Source: G020348185 sp964525045 | GTDB lineage: Bacteria > Nitrospirota > Nitrospiria > Nitrospirales > UBA8639 | Direction of reading: 5' to 3' | DNA: 64,000 bases | Assembly: GCA_964525045.1 (NCBI GenBank) | Contig: CAZGFD010000008.1 | Coordinates: forward strand, 91,513-155,512 | Shown here: one piece after another, positions 33,147 through 41,977 of the stretch | Layout of the letters: each line of letters begins with the position of its first letter | Numbering within the stretch: the first letter of the stretch is position 1 | Program-made: the position numbers and the translations under genes | Notes under the pieces: model-generated | Seen by the model: the letters and a program-made list of their open reading frames with translations, nothing else | Databases searched by the model: none | Told to the model about the DNA's origin: nothing

Positions 33147-34606
33147 GGTGAAGGGGTCCCTTCTGAAAAGGACATGCATGGAGCCATAATGGCATCCCGC
33201 ATCCCATGAATGATTTTCTTATCCTTCGGGCACACGGTAGCCAAGATACCCCCGAGTTCAGCTTGATCGCCATGGACGAAATAATAGGGAGACAAACGGG
33301 CTCGACCAGTCATCGATTTCCAATTCTTACTCTGCTCGTCGTAGTATTCCAATGTGAATTGCCTCCCCTTATGGAAAACCTGTAGGACTGAAGGTGTGGT
33401 CGGGAAAGAATCCAGGGCGGATTGCAACACTGCAGACCATTCGGTTTGAGGGAGATCATGACCGACAAAGACACCCCGACTTCCCCAAGCTAACTCCGAA
33501 AACCCTGATGGTTTAATCACGTATTGCCTCTCCTTCTGAGTCGTTATTTCAAGTTCCCGCCAACCGGAAACCGGCCGACCACTCACTCGGAGCCCCGGAA
33601 TAATCGCGGACGGCGGAATGGGACTGGGATCCAGGACCCACGTTTGAGGCATGAGTCTTCTCAGGAGGTCAAATGTTTCATGAGAAAGGACTTTTTTCCA
33701 ATACGGTTCTAACATTGGGTGGTGGACTAACGCAAAGGCCGACTTTTCTTCGAGCCAGGGCTTGTAGGGTGGAGTGACAACAGTCTTCCCTTTTTTAACG
33801 CTGTACATCACTAATTCGGATTTTGGAATATTTTTGAGATCGAAGAGTTCGTAAAAACGATACACCACGGAGACAGCCCTGTCCGGATACTGTTCCGGAA
33901 GGAATAAACCTTCTTCAGTAAATTCAAGATCCTTGGGATGAACGCAGGTAGCTTGAAGCCCCTCGCGTGACAAACGGTTGGCCAGCCACTGCATCTCGGA
34001 GCGGTAGGATGCCGATTCATCGGATACGACAATCGCCAAAGGACAGGGAGAACTATCCCCAAACTCTCCAATCATGGAGGCAAATCCTCTCACCATTCCA
34101 TCCTTTCTGCCAACGATCCCATAGCCCTGCCGTTCATACGCTCTCCCGAGACTCCCGGTCAGACCGATGCCCCCAGGGACGGAATCCAATTCAGTGATGG
34201 TCATTCCATGGTCTGTGGGGATCACATCAGGACGAATAACGCCCGGAACAAGGTCCCGGAATCGTTTCATCCTTGCAAAAGAAAGCAAAGCCTCGGGTTT
34301 GCCCTGATCCAAATAGGCATGAACCCAGGGTGGCTGATGACCCCGTAGACTTTCAAAGTAGAGGCGGTTCAGGGCCCGGTAAAATCCTAGGAGGTGGTGA
34401 CCTAAGTCCTGGAAGAAAGAAAGCTCCTCACTGGATAAAGGGAAGGGATTTCGAGCTATACGCCACAGATTGGGTTGTTCCGCCTCAAACAGGCCATCCT
34501 CCACAAGGACGTCCCGGATGGCATGATAGGGATCAGAAGAGTCTCCCAGGATCGACTCTTCCGTCGGTAGACCGGGAGATGAGGAATCCTTCAGTGTTTG
34601 AGACAT
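33143..34606 (-). CDS. Conserved protein, ATP-grasp/glutathione-synthase-like
   Basis: 487 residues, no signal peptide. VIPTDHGMTITELDSVPGGIGLTGSLGR near residues 125-155, KKGKTVVTPPYKPWLEEKSAFAL near 265 and ERQYVIKPSGFSELAWGSRGVFVG near 370 look like pieces of a circularly permuted or glutathionylspermidine-synthase-like ATP-grasp enzyme. This is a resemblance, not an identification. Coupling to a thiol-redox GST-like gene supports a peptide or thiol ligase role. Confidence 0.65.
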   Translation of the reverse strand: MSQTLKDSSSPGLPTEESILGDSSDPYHAIRDVLVEDGLFEAEQPNLWRIARNPFPLSSEELSFFQDLGHHLLGFYRALNRLYFESLRGHQPPWVHAYLDQGKPEALLSFARMKRFRDLVPGVIRPDVIPTDHGMTITELDSVPGGIGLTGSLGRAYERQGYGIVGRKDGMVRGFASMIGEFGDSSPCPLAIVVSDESASYRSEMQWLANRLSREGLQATCVHPKDLEFTEEGLFLPEQYPDRAVSVVYRFYELFDLKNIPKSELVMYSVKKGKTVVTPPYKPWLEEKSAFALVHHPMLEPYWKKVLSHETFDLLRRLMPQTWVLDPSPIPPSAIIPGLRVSGRPVSGWRELEITTQKERQYVIKPSGFSELAWGSRGVFVGHDLPQTEWSAVLQSALDSFPTTPSVLQVFHKGRQFTLEYYDEQSKNWKSMTGRARLSPYYFVHGDQAELGGILATVCPKDKKIIHGMRDAIMAPCMSFSEGTPSP

Positions 34607-34782
34607 TGGGCTAATCGGTATGGGTAAAGCGGGGTGCCAGCAGTGGCCCCTTACCTTTCAGAGTGGTTGGGTAAGGGGTAAGTCGTGTTGATCGTATCAT
34701 GCACCAAATGAGCCAGACAAGGGAATTGAGGCAATACCGTTTTCTTGCCCAATTGGCTGCCCCTCCTACACCCTCCGAATTC

Positions 34783-34905
34783 AATCTCCAATATCCAATA
34801 AGGAATGTCGAATCCTGAAGTGTAGGGTGCGCATTGCCCACCGTTTCGAAAGCCCTCTTCCCTTCGACATTCATTATTCCTTGTTCGATATTCGACATTC
34901 TCCCC
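34783..34905. repeat. Dispersed inverted repeat, second copy
   Basis: CCAATAAGGAATGTCGAATC near 34794 and the opposed arm TTCGACATTCATTATTCC near 34862-34879, followed by TTGTTCGATATTCGACATTC. Same family as 27298-27495. The rest of the 400-base space between genes holds nothing I can name. Confidence 0.7.
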
Positions 34906-35011
34906 GCCTTGGTATTCCCTGACATATCTTGGGTGAGCGCTTTACGGCTATTCAGATTGTGCTGACGGGTTTCTTGCCCACTCAATCACACCGACGATAT
35001 CATGCAAAATT

Positions 35012-35647
35012 ATGATGAAAAACCGGAGTAGGCCTACCAAAACCATCCCGATGATTCGCGTCCCCCAAATTGTTCCATCGCAGGTGTGCTTGAAATGTGA
35101 CGTCTGTTGTCGTTTTCCGGAGCAGGATAGCTCTTTTCGCCCCTTTTTTACCGAATCCGAAATTCAGGAGGCCATCGCATTTGGGATTGACGTGAACTAT
35201 TTTTCGGATTCGGCAGGAAGTCAGGTCGAGACAGTACCCAATCCATTTGGTGAGGGCTATCTGTGTCCAGCCTTTGATCCTGAAACCTCGCATTGTCGCA
35301 TTTATGCGGTGAGGCCGCTGGACTGCCAGATCTATCCTTTCGTGTTGATGTGGGATGAAGAACGGGAGGGGGTGTCTTTGGGATGGGACACAAAGTGCCC
35401 GTTTTTGATGAGCCAGTCTTCATCCGCCGAACTCAATAAGAGCCGCTTGACGAACGCGACCCGATTGTCTGCTCTTCCGGAAAACCTGTCCGGCTTTACC
35501 CAATCCATGGCGGAAAGGATGGAGTCTCCAGAAATGATCAAGATCTTGTCTGCCAATGATCAGTTGGTGATGGATTTCCAAGAGGATGTCGTCCTGCTTC
35601 AAAAACTGCCGCGTTTGACCCGTGTACTCCTCTCTAACAGGAAATAA
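35012..35647 (+). CDS. YkgJ-family cysteine-cluster protein
   Basis: 211 residues (or 198 from the second internal Met). CLKCDVCCRFP near residue 26 and later CPAFDPETSHCRIYAVRPLDCQIYPF give the Cys pattern of the YkgJ/CxxCxxCC family, thought to bind zinc or an Fe-S cluster. The function is unknown. A DUF2156 gene follows on the same strand after a repeat. Confidence 0.87.
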   Translation: MMKNRSRPTKTIPMIRVPQIVPSQVCLKCDVCCRFPEQDSSFRPFFTESEIQEAIAFGIDVNYFSDSAGSQVETVPNPFGEGYLCPAFDPETSHCRIYAVRPLDCQIYPFVLMWDEEREGVSLGWDTKCPFLMSQSSSAELNKSRLTNATRLSALPENLSGFTQSMAERMESPEMIKILSANDQLVMDFQEDVVLLQKLPRLTRVLLSNRK

Positions 35648-35667
35648 TCAATTGGAGAGGCGTAAAC

Positions 35668-35760
35668 TCAGATCTAAAATTTCATTTTTCAGAAAAATTT
35701 TCATTCTTGCCTGGCCAAGATTATTTTGAGATGTGAGATTTGAAATCTGAGATTACCCCA
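35668..35760. repeat. MITE-like AGATTTGAAATCTGAG repeat
   Basis: Opposed arms (CTCAGATCTAAAATTTCA at the left; GAGATTTGAAATCTGAG at the right) around a core TTTTCATTCTTGC. The copy at 38556-38702 has the same arms and core. Confidence 0.65.
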
Positions 35761-35771
35761 CAGGGGTAAAT

Positions 35772-36725
35772 ATGACTCTTGATTTAACGCCCTTAGCTTT
35801 ACATGATCGTCCTCGCTTAGAACGTGTGGTCGCCCTAACACAGCAGGGCGGCCAAACCCCTTTGGCCTCATGGGCATTTCCCCCTCATTATATTTGGAGA
35901 GAGCTCTTTTCCTATTCCTGGACGGAGTTAGATGGATGGTGGTGCCTGTTTGCTGAATATGCCGACGGCATATACATGCCATTGCCTCCCCTGGGACCAG
36001 GCTCCTGGGTGGGATCTTCAACCCCCGGTCCGCTCAAGAATGTCCTGGCCCAAGTGATGGAATTCATGAAAATACAAAACGGAGGTTCTTGCGTCACGCG
36101 GATTGAAAATATTCCAGAAGAGCAAAAGGAGGAATTTCAGCGATTGGGATACCGACTGGCATCAAAAAACGCCGATTACCTGTATCAGACGCAAGATTTG
36201 GTGAATCTGAAGGGGGATCGATATAAATCTCCACGGGCCGCCTATAACCGGTTTCTGAGAGCACATCGGATTCGGTATACCCAGTACCGAGTGCCTGACC
36301 GGGACGCCTGCCTGGCCTTATTTCAGCGGTGGATGGCTCAAAAAGAGGAAACACCGCTTCCCTATGACCGGGAGACCAATGCCCTTGCTCGCTATATGAT
36401 AGCGGATGCTGCCTCGGCACACCGGACGGCCTTATACCATTTCCAAGAGCTCGGTCTTGTTGGACGGGTGGCCTGGGTGAATGGGATGATTCGGGGATAC
36501 ACTTTTGGATTCGAACGGTCGCCGGAAGTGTTTTGTGTGCTGTTGGAAGTGACGGATCGAACGGTTTATGGACTGGCCCAGTTCCTTTTTAGGGAATTTT
36601 GTCGGGAAATGACGAAATACCCCTATATCAACACGATGGATGACTCCGGGCTCCCAAGTCTGGCTAAATCAAAACGCGCCTATCATCCATCTCAAATGGT
36701 GGCCAATTATATCGCCAGCCCATGA
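35772..36725 (+). CDS. DUF2156 / phosphatidylglycerol-lysyltransferase-domain protein
   Basis: 317 residues, no membrane segments. The order YIWRELFSYSW, IENIPEEQKEEFQRLGYRLASKNADYLY, SPRAAYNRFLR, GMIRGYTFGFE and FCREMTKYPYINTMDDSGLPSLAKSKRAYHPS fits the double-GNAT fold of DUF2156, found at the C-terminus of MprF. Without the flippase domain it would act on a soluble or membrane-surface acceptor; the substrate is unknown. Confidence 0.82.
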   Translation: MTLDLTPLALHDRPRLERVVALTQQGGQTPLASWAFPPHYIWRELFSYSWTELDGWWCLFAEYADGIYMPLPPLGPGSWVGSSTPGPLKNVLAQVMEFMKIQNGGSCVTRIENIPEEQKEEFQRLGYRLASKNADYLYQTQDLVNLKGDRYKSPRAAYNRFLRAHRIRYTQYRVPDRDACLALFQRWMAQKEETPLPYDRETNALARYMIADAASAHRTALYHFQELGLVGRVAWVNGMIRGYTFGFERSPEVFCVLLEVTDRTVYGLAQFLFREFCREMTKYPYINTMDDSGLPSLAKSKRAYHPSQMVANYIASP

Positions 36726-36813
36726 ACCGGTGCTTGTCCTCACTGAAATCCCACCAGTATAATGCCGAATCTCCAATGGGCCATTATTTCATGACAAGGA
36801 TTCGTATCAGGAC

Positions 36814-37626
36814 ATGAAGGGGCAAGAACTTGGAATTGAACAGTATCGGCTAACCGAGGAACCGTTCTACGAGGAAGTGAATGGTGAGATCGGTCTGCTG
36901 ACCATTGCGGCCAAAAACCAAATGCCCGTCATGCTCAAGGGCCCTACAGGATGCGGGAAAACCCGATTTGTGCAATATATGGCCTATCGTTTAGGTCGTC
37001 CCCTCATCACCGTGGCCTGCCACGAGGATTTGACCGCATCGGATCTCGTTGGACGATACTTATTAAAGGGTGAAGAAACCGTGTGGGTGGATGGTCCGCT
37101 GACCTTAGGAATCAAGCACGGCGCCATTGTGTATTTGGATGAAATTGTGGAAGCCAGGAAGGATACCACGGTGATCATTCATCCCTTGAGCGATGACCGG
37201 CGCATTCTCCCCCTCGAGAAGAAAGGGCAGGTCATTGAGGCGGTGGACGAGTTCATGCTCGTCATTTCCTATAACCCCGGGTATCAAAGCGTCCTGAAGG
37301 ATTTAAAGCAAAGCACCAAACAGCGTTTTTTAGCCCTTGAATTCACCTATCCCCCCAAAGACATCGAGAGCCGAATCATTGAGCATGAGGCGAAAGTCAA
37401 CCAAGACATCGCCACACGCCTTGTCAAACTCGGTGAAAAAATTCGAAATTTAAGAAATCATGGATTAGAGGAAGGAGTCAGCACTCGGCTCCTGATTTAC
37501 GCAGGCTCCCTCATTCAAAAAGGTGTGGCGCCACATCAGGCGTGTGACGCGGCCGTGACCCGGCCAATCACCGATGACCCGGATATGCAACGTAGCATTC
37601 AAGAACTCGTCAAAGCCATTTTTTAA
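36814..37626 (+). CDS. CbbQ/NirQ/NorQ-type AAA+ ATPase
   Basis: 270 residues. Walker A GPTGCGKTRF (about 44-53), Walker B AIVYLDEIVEA, sensor SYNPGYQ and the C-terminal CbbQ_C region (STRLLIYAGSLI). Family members activate Rubisco or load metal cofactors into NO reductase, together with a VWA partner (CbbO/NorD). No such partner is next to it; an HAD hydrolase starts 5 nt after its stop. Confidence 0.9.
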   Translation: MKGQELGIEQYRLTEEPFYEEVNGEIGLLTIAAKNQMPVMLKGPTGCGKTRFVQYMAYRLGRPLITVACHEDLTASDLVGRYLLKGEETVWVDGPLTLGIKHGAIVYLDEIVEARKDTTVIIHPLSDDRRILPLEKKGQVIEAVDEFMLVISYNPGYQSVLKDLKQSTKQRFLALEFTYPPKDIESRIIEHEAKVNQDIATRLVKLGEKIRNLRNHGLEEGVSTRLLIYAGSLIQKGVAPHQACDAAVTRPITDDPDMQRSIQELVKAIF

Positions 37627-37631
37627 CGTGA

Positions 37632-38546
37632 ATGGCTTTTGATGGAATCTTGAGGGTCGATCCCCCCATGCATCCACCGCAAAACATCCTCGCCATCGTC
37701 TATGATTTTGATCTTACGTTGAGCCCGTATTATATGCAGGATCATACCATTCTCCGGCGAGCGCAGATTGATCCGAAAGAGTTTTGGGCAAGCTGTACGG
37801 CTCTCATTAAGGATAAAGGGTACGACCAGGAACTCGCCTATATGAAACGCATGCTTGAACATGAGCCAATTAAGGCCTTTTCGAATCAGGATTTGCAGGA
37901 GATGGGGCCTGATCTGACTTTCTTCCCTGGAGTGCCGGAATGTTTCGATGAATTACAAGATTTGGTCCAGGCCCGCAAGTACGAAGAAGTGGGAATCCGA
38001 TTAGAACACTATGTGGTCAGTTCCGGACTCAAAGCGATTCTCGATGGGAGCCGGATTGCCAAACATGTCAAAGCCATTTTCGGATGCGAATTTGATGAGG
38101 AAGATGGTCATATCAGTTTCCCAAGGCGAACCATCAGCCACACCCAAAAAACCCAGTTTCTTTTTCGAGTTAATAAGGGATTGCTCGATTTAGAGCAGGA
38201 TGTCAATGACCACATGCCGGAAGAGGTTCGTCGAGTACCCTTTACCCACATGGTGTATGTGGGGGATGGGCCGACCGATGTCCCCTGCTTCACACTGATG
38301 AAGAAAAACGGCGGCTTTGCGGTCGCCGTGTATAATCCCGCAGATCAAAGCCGCCGGTCGTTTGAAAAATGCTACCAATTGGCTCGACATGCCGATCGGG
38401 TACATTTCATGGCGCCCGCAGACTATAGAGCAGGGAGCCATTTACGCATGATACTCGAACAGCATATCACCGAAATCGCTGATAAAATTCTGGAAGGTCA
38501 GCGTCAGAGGGTGGAAGGGACACGGGTTCCCGCTCCGACACCCTGA
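37632..38546 (+). CDS. HAD-superfamily phosphatase
   Basis: 304 residues. Motif I VYDFDLTLSP (nucleophile and acid Asp), motif II VVSSGLK, and motif IV YVGDGPTDVPCF; a large helical cap lies between (about 40-110). The substrate is unknown. It is 5 nt after the CbbQ-like ATPase, so they are co-transcribed; a role for the pair in removing an inhibitory sugar phosphate is conceivable by analogy with CbbY but is inference. Confidence 0.87.
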   Translation: MAFDGILRVDPPMHPPQNILAIVYDFDLTLSPYYMQDHTILRRAQIDPKEFWASCTALIKDKGYDQELAYMKRMLEHEPIKAFSNQDLQEMGPDLTFFPGVPECFDELQDLVQARKYEEVGIRLEHYVVSSGLKAILDGSRIAKHVKAIFGCEFDEEDGHISFPRRTISHTQKTQFLFRVNKGLLDLEQDVNDHMPEEVRRVPFTHMVYVGDGPTDVPCFTLMKKNGGFAVAVYNPADQSRRSFEKCYQLARHADRVHFMAPADYRAGSHLRMILEQHITEIADKILEGQRQRVEGTRVPAPTP

Positions 38547-38555
38547 GCGGGAACC

Positions 38556-38702
38556 ATCTCAGATTTCAAATCTCAAATTTCAGATATAATCTAAGGACAA
38601 GAATATTATATTCCAAACGGTAAATTTGGTGATTTCCCGTTTTTCGAGTTTTCATTCTTGCTTATCTGAAAAAGGTAAGAAATTGGTGATCTGAGATTTG
38701 AG
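38556..38702. repeat. MITE-like AGATTTCAAATCTC repeat
   Basis: CTCAGATTTCAAATCTCAAA at the left and, inverted, GATCTGAGATTTGAGG at the right, with the core TTTTCATTCTTGC near 38651. It resembles 35668-35760 but has a longer interior. Confidence 0.65.
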
Positions 38703-38812
38703 GTGGCCCCCTCTGGGGGCTCATTGCACATCGAGGTTAGGGTTGAGTAGGGTAAAAGGAGAAGGTTTTAAAAGGGACTCCCATACGATGGCTAGAGACT
38801 GGGGGAAAAAAG

Positions 38813-39442
38813 ATGAAGACAGGAAAGAAGCACTCAAAAGATAAACAGATTTACCTGAGAATGGTGGGGTATTTTGTAATGCTGATAGGGATCGTGGTTA
38901 TCGTATCCTTTCCAGGAACCCTTCAGGCAGGCGACCCGTTCGAGAAACCGAAGGACGAAACAATGGAAGTTGAAGAACAGAAAGGGCTCGCCTTTGACCA
39001 GGTCAACTGGAAACGGCCTCAAGGGGTATTTTCCTGGATTACCATGGCTCGCGGCTATAATATTCCGTGGGATTCTTTCGGACGACAAGGGTGGCTGACG
39101 CAAGATGCCTACGTCGAACCTGTTGACCCGGGGGTGACCGAGTTTTCACCCGACACGCCGGAAATTTTCATCGTTTTTGAAGGCCAACCGTTAGATGCCC
39201 CAGGACAATTCGCGGCGGCATGGTATCTAAAAGCCGGCGGGAAGGTCCCAGGCAAAAAGCCACTGGGTAAGGACGTCCTCGAATTGGAAATGAACCAGCG
39301 ATACGGGTACTTCATTCTTTCACCGCAAAATACAAAATGGGAGGTAGGCAGGTACCTGGTTGAAGTGTATTATGGCAGTCCAGGGCAGGAACTTCATGAC
39401 ACCAACATTGTTGGTACCCTGGAATTCACCATCAAAGAGTAG
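38813..39442 (+). CDS. Exported protein, unknown
   Basis: 209 residues. A basic start, then hydrophobic residues 17-34 (VGYFVMLIGIVVIVSF) and a cleavage-like LQAGDP give a signal peptide. The mature part has no Cys; EIFIVFEGQPLDAPGQFAAAWYLK and QRYGYFILSP..GRYLVEVYYG suggest an Ig-like beta sandwich. No family recognised. Probably periplasmic. Confidence 0.78.
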   Translation: MKTGKKHSKDKQIYLRMVGYFVMLIGIVVIVSFPGTLQAGDPFEKPKDETMEVEEQKGLAFDQVNWKRPQGVFSWITMARGYNIPWDSFGRQGWLTQDAYVEPVDPGVTEFSPDTPEIFIVFEGQPLDAPGQFAAAWYLKAGGKVPGKKPLGKDVLELEMNQRYGYFILSPQNTKWEVGRYLVEVYYGSPGQELHDTNIVGTLEFTIKE

Positions 39443-39566
39443 ACAGAAGCCTTAGCCAAGCTTTAAGAACCCTGCCTTTCTTTCGACCCCTTCGACTCCT
39501 TCCACCCCAAGGGTCAGTCCTAAAACTCGATTTTTTTCACTTCTGGCCATTCAATTATTTGGACTC

Positions 39567-39697
39567 GTAGTCGCAGCATCTCATGCTGCCCTCTGTTTCA
39601 TATTCTAAAAATTGTAGTGGCAGCATCTTATGCTGCTTCCCCGATCGACCTGTCTGTATCGGGGTCGGAAAGAGGCGCCATGAGATGGCGCAGCTAC
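39567..39697. repeat. REP/BIME cluster left of RAYT
   Basis: Three REP units: GCAGCATCTCATGCTGC (near 39573), GCAGCATCTTATGCTGC (near 39620) and the inverted GCGCCATGAGATGGCGC (near 39675). It ends 85 bp before the transposase. The whole 340-base space to 39781 is this cluster plus short unique flanks. Confidence 0.85.
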
Positions 39698-39781
39698 AAA
39701 AAGTCTTTCGCAATTCCGATAAAAATACTGAATGTATTTCCTCTTTAAATTCAGCAACCTCCAACAGACAACCCGTTAGAA

Positions 39782-40219
39782 TTGAGTCGCACTACTCAAT
39801 ATCGAAAACACATTCGGTTAACTCAGTATGATTATCAAGCAGACGGGTATTATTTTGTCACGATATGTACCCATAATCGTCAACCGCGATTCGCTGGCGA
39901 GGCGATCAAAACCCTCATCCTGGAGAGGGTTTATCAAATTCAACGGTTTTACCCCGGGATTGTCGTTGACTGGCTTGTTGTCATGGACAATCATCTTCAC
40001 ATCATCTTTGCATTTGAATCTTCGAGTAAATCTCTGAGTCAAATGATTCAAATATTGAAATCCTGGGTCACACGAGAACTCAAAGGGCCACGTCCCATTT
40101 GGCAATCCAATTACTATGAACATGTAATCCGAAACGAGCGAGCTTTACAAAAAATTCGGGAGTACATTGAAAATAACCCCCTTGCAGAACAGATAAAATG
40201 TGAACAGTTTTACAGATAA
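39782..40219 (+). CDS. REP-associated tyrosine transposase (RAYT)
   Basis: 145 residues from TTG. Y1/HUH fold: YDYQADGYYFVTICTHNRQPRF at the start, metal-binding HLH in VVMDNHLHIIFAFE, and the catalytic Tyr in SNYYEHVIRNERALQKIREYI. RAYTs nick REP hairpins and probably spread them. The gene sits between REP clusters of one family (39567-39697 and 40252-40334), a complete REPtron, and another copy lies 11 kb away at 28320. Confidence 0.93.
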   Translation: MSRTTQYRKHIRLTQYDYQADGYYFVTICTHNRQPRFAGEAIKTLILERVYQIQRFYPGIVVDWLVVMDNHLHIIFAFESSSKSLSQMIQILKSWVTRELKGPRPIWQSNYYEHVIRNERALQKIREYIENNPLAEQIKCEQFYR

Positions 40220-40251
40220 AACCACCCTAAAAAACACTTGACCCAAAATTT

Positions 40252-40334
40252 GTAGTGACAGCATCTCATGCTGCTTCCCCACCGACCTCCTTGTCTTGGT
40301 GTTTGGAAGAAGCGCCATAAGATGGCGCAACTAC
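40252..40334. repeat. REP/BIME element right of RAYT
   Basis: GCAGCATCTCATGCTGC near 40260 and the inverted GCGCCATAAGATGGCGC near 40312; it starts 33 bp after the RAYT stop. Confidence 0.85.
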
Positions 40335-40344
40335 AAGGGAAGGT

Positions 40345-41973
40345 TCAATTATTTGGACTGGTGGCAGTATCCGTGACTGAAGGAAGCGTACCTGATTTGT
40401 TGGTTCGAAGAATTTGTTCGAGCGTCAAGAGGGCATCGCGACCGGAATTGGCTTCGAGGCCTTTGGTCAGACTGCTATCAGCGTAGTTGTGGCCCTGTTG
40501 CTGTGTCGCACTCTGGCTGAGGCTACCGGACCAGGGGCGCGGATCATGGCTTCCATGTTTCCGGCTCCAGGCAGCAAGGCAGGCTTTCGCGATGAGCTTG
40601 TTCAGAGGGGCGGGATTGTACAGAAGCTTCTTAATGTTCCAAGGAGTTAAACTCAGGGGATTGTAACCATGAGATAAATACCCTTCGGACAGCAACCGTT
40701 GTTCTAAATCCGTATTGGGTTGTACGCCGAGAAAAAACATTAACGGGAACACCCGGCCTTCTCCCAGTATCGAGGCCACCATCTTATAAGACTCAATGCT
40801 CTGGAGAAGGCTCTCTTCAGTTTCTTCCGGTGAGTTCAGCGAGTAATTCAAGATGACTCGCCCGTTGAATCCCGCATCTCGCAGATGTCGACAGCCGTCA
40901 TAAAGATGTTCGAGTTTAAACCCCATATGCAGGCTGTTCAACACTTTTTGCGAACCAGCGGTAATCGCAACTTCCAGATCGCCGACACCCGAATTGACCA
41001 TGAGCTTTGCCAAATCGGCATTGATCAGTGAGGTCCGGATATACCCTGACCATTCAATGTCCAATTTCTCCCGGATAATTCGCTCCAATATCTCGGTGCA
41101 CTGGGGATAGGCCTCTTTCCCGGTAATGAACTGCGCATCCGTAAACCAGAAGCGACGTGCCCCCCATTGGTGGTAGTACTGCGAAATATCCCTCACGACG
41201 TTTTCGGGAGGACGATACCGCACCCGTTTTCCTTCAATATAGGGATACAGACAGAATGCACAATCGTACGGGCACCCGCGTTTGCTTTGCACGCCAATGC
41301 ATTCTCCAACGTACGCTGGGTATTGAGGGAAAATGGAGGTGAGATAGGGCAAATCAACGGTCAACGAATCCAGGAGGGCCGGTGTGTGTTTGGTCCCTTT
41401 CGAAACGGTTCCCCCTTCTCGAATGATAAAACGCTCGTCGATCAATTCCTCATTGTTTAAGACTTTGAGAATCGCATCCTCCCCTTCCCCAAGAATTCCA
41501 ATCGTTCCTTCAGGGAGTTTTTCGATGAGCTGATCGGCAAAGGCAGTAAAGGCCCCTCCTCCTATCATGATCCGGGCGGAAGGGAACTCTTTTCTCACTA
41601 ACCAGGGATACGACAAATTATTCTGAATGTCTTTGTAGTACCGGTAGAGATTCCGAAGACCTTGAAATGAAGCCGCGATGCGTTTCAGGGGATTACTGGC
41701 GTAATAAAAATTAAAGGCGTGCTCAAGCGAGGCATCCCCCTCGTGGGGAGAAAAAATTTGTATGTCCCGCCACGAGAAACACACCAGTTCGGGTTGAAAG
41801 GACGAAACGAGATCTCGCAGGGCTTGTGCGCGTTCTGTTAGCGGGTATAAGGATAAATCCAATATCTGCTGCCGAACGTCAGGACGCCGACGATGAATGA
41901 AATCGGCCAGATAAGTGATGCCGGTGGGATAGACCTTCTTACAAGGCAGAAACACGTAAAGAAGGGAATTCAT
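40345..41973 (-). CDS. B12-binding-type radical SAM protein
   Basis: 542 residues from MNSLLYVFLPCKKVYPTG, which starts 4 nt after the ubiE stop. The N-terminal part (to about 190) is a cobalamin-binding-like Rossmann domain (PELVCFSWRDIQIF; ARIMIGGGAFTAF; GILGEGED). The radical SAM domain has SKRGCPYDCAFCLYPYIEG (CxxxCxxC). The last 60 residues are Ser/Gln-rich and low in complexity. The reaction is unknown; coupling to a quinone-type methyltransferase hints at lipid or quinone modification. Confidence 0.87.
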   Translation of the reverse strand: MNSLLYVFLPCKKVYPTGITYLADFIHRRRPDVRQQILDLSLYPLTERAQALRDLVSSFQPELVCFSWRDIQIFSPHEGDASLEHAFNFYYASNPLKRIAASFQGLRNLYRYYKDIQNNLSYPWLVRKEFPSARIMIGGGAFTAFADQLIEKLPEGTIGILGEGEDAILKVLNNEELIDERFIIREGGTVSKGTKHTPALLDSLTVDLPYLTSIFPQYPAYVGECIGVQSKRGCPYDCAFCLYPYIEGKRVRYRPPENVVRDISQYYHQWGARRFWFTDAQFITGKEAYPQCTEILERIIREKLDIEWSGYIRTSLINADLAKLMVNSGVGDLEVAITAGSQKVLNSLHMGFKLEHLYDGCRHLRDAGFNGRVILNYSLNSPEETEESLLQSIESYKMVASILGEGRVFPLMFFLGVQPNTDLEQRLLSEGYLSHGYNPLSLTPWNIKKLLYNPAPLNKLIAKACLAAWSRKHGSHDPRPWSGSLSQSATQQQGHNYADSSLTKGLEANSGRDALLTLEQILRTNKSGTLPSVTDTATSPNN

Positions 41974-41977
41974 AGGG

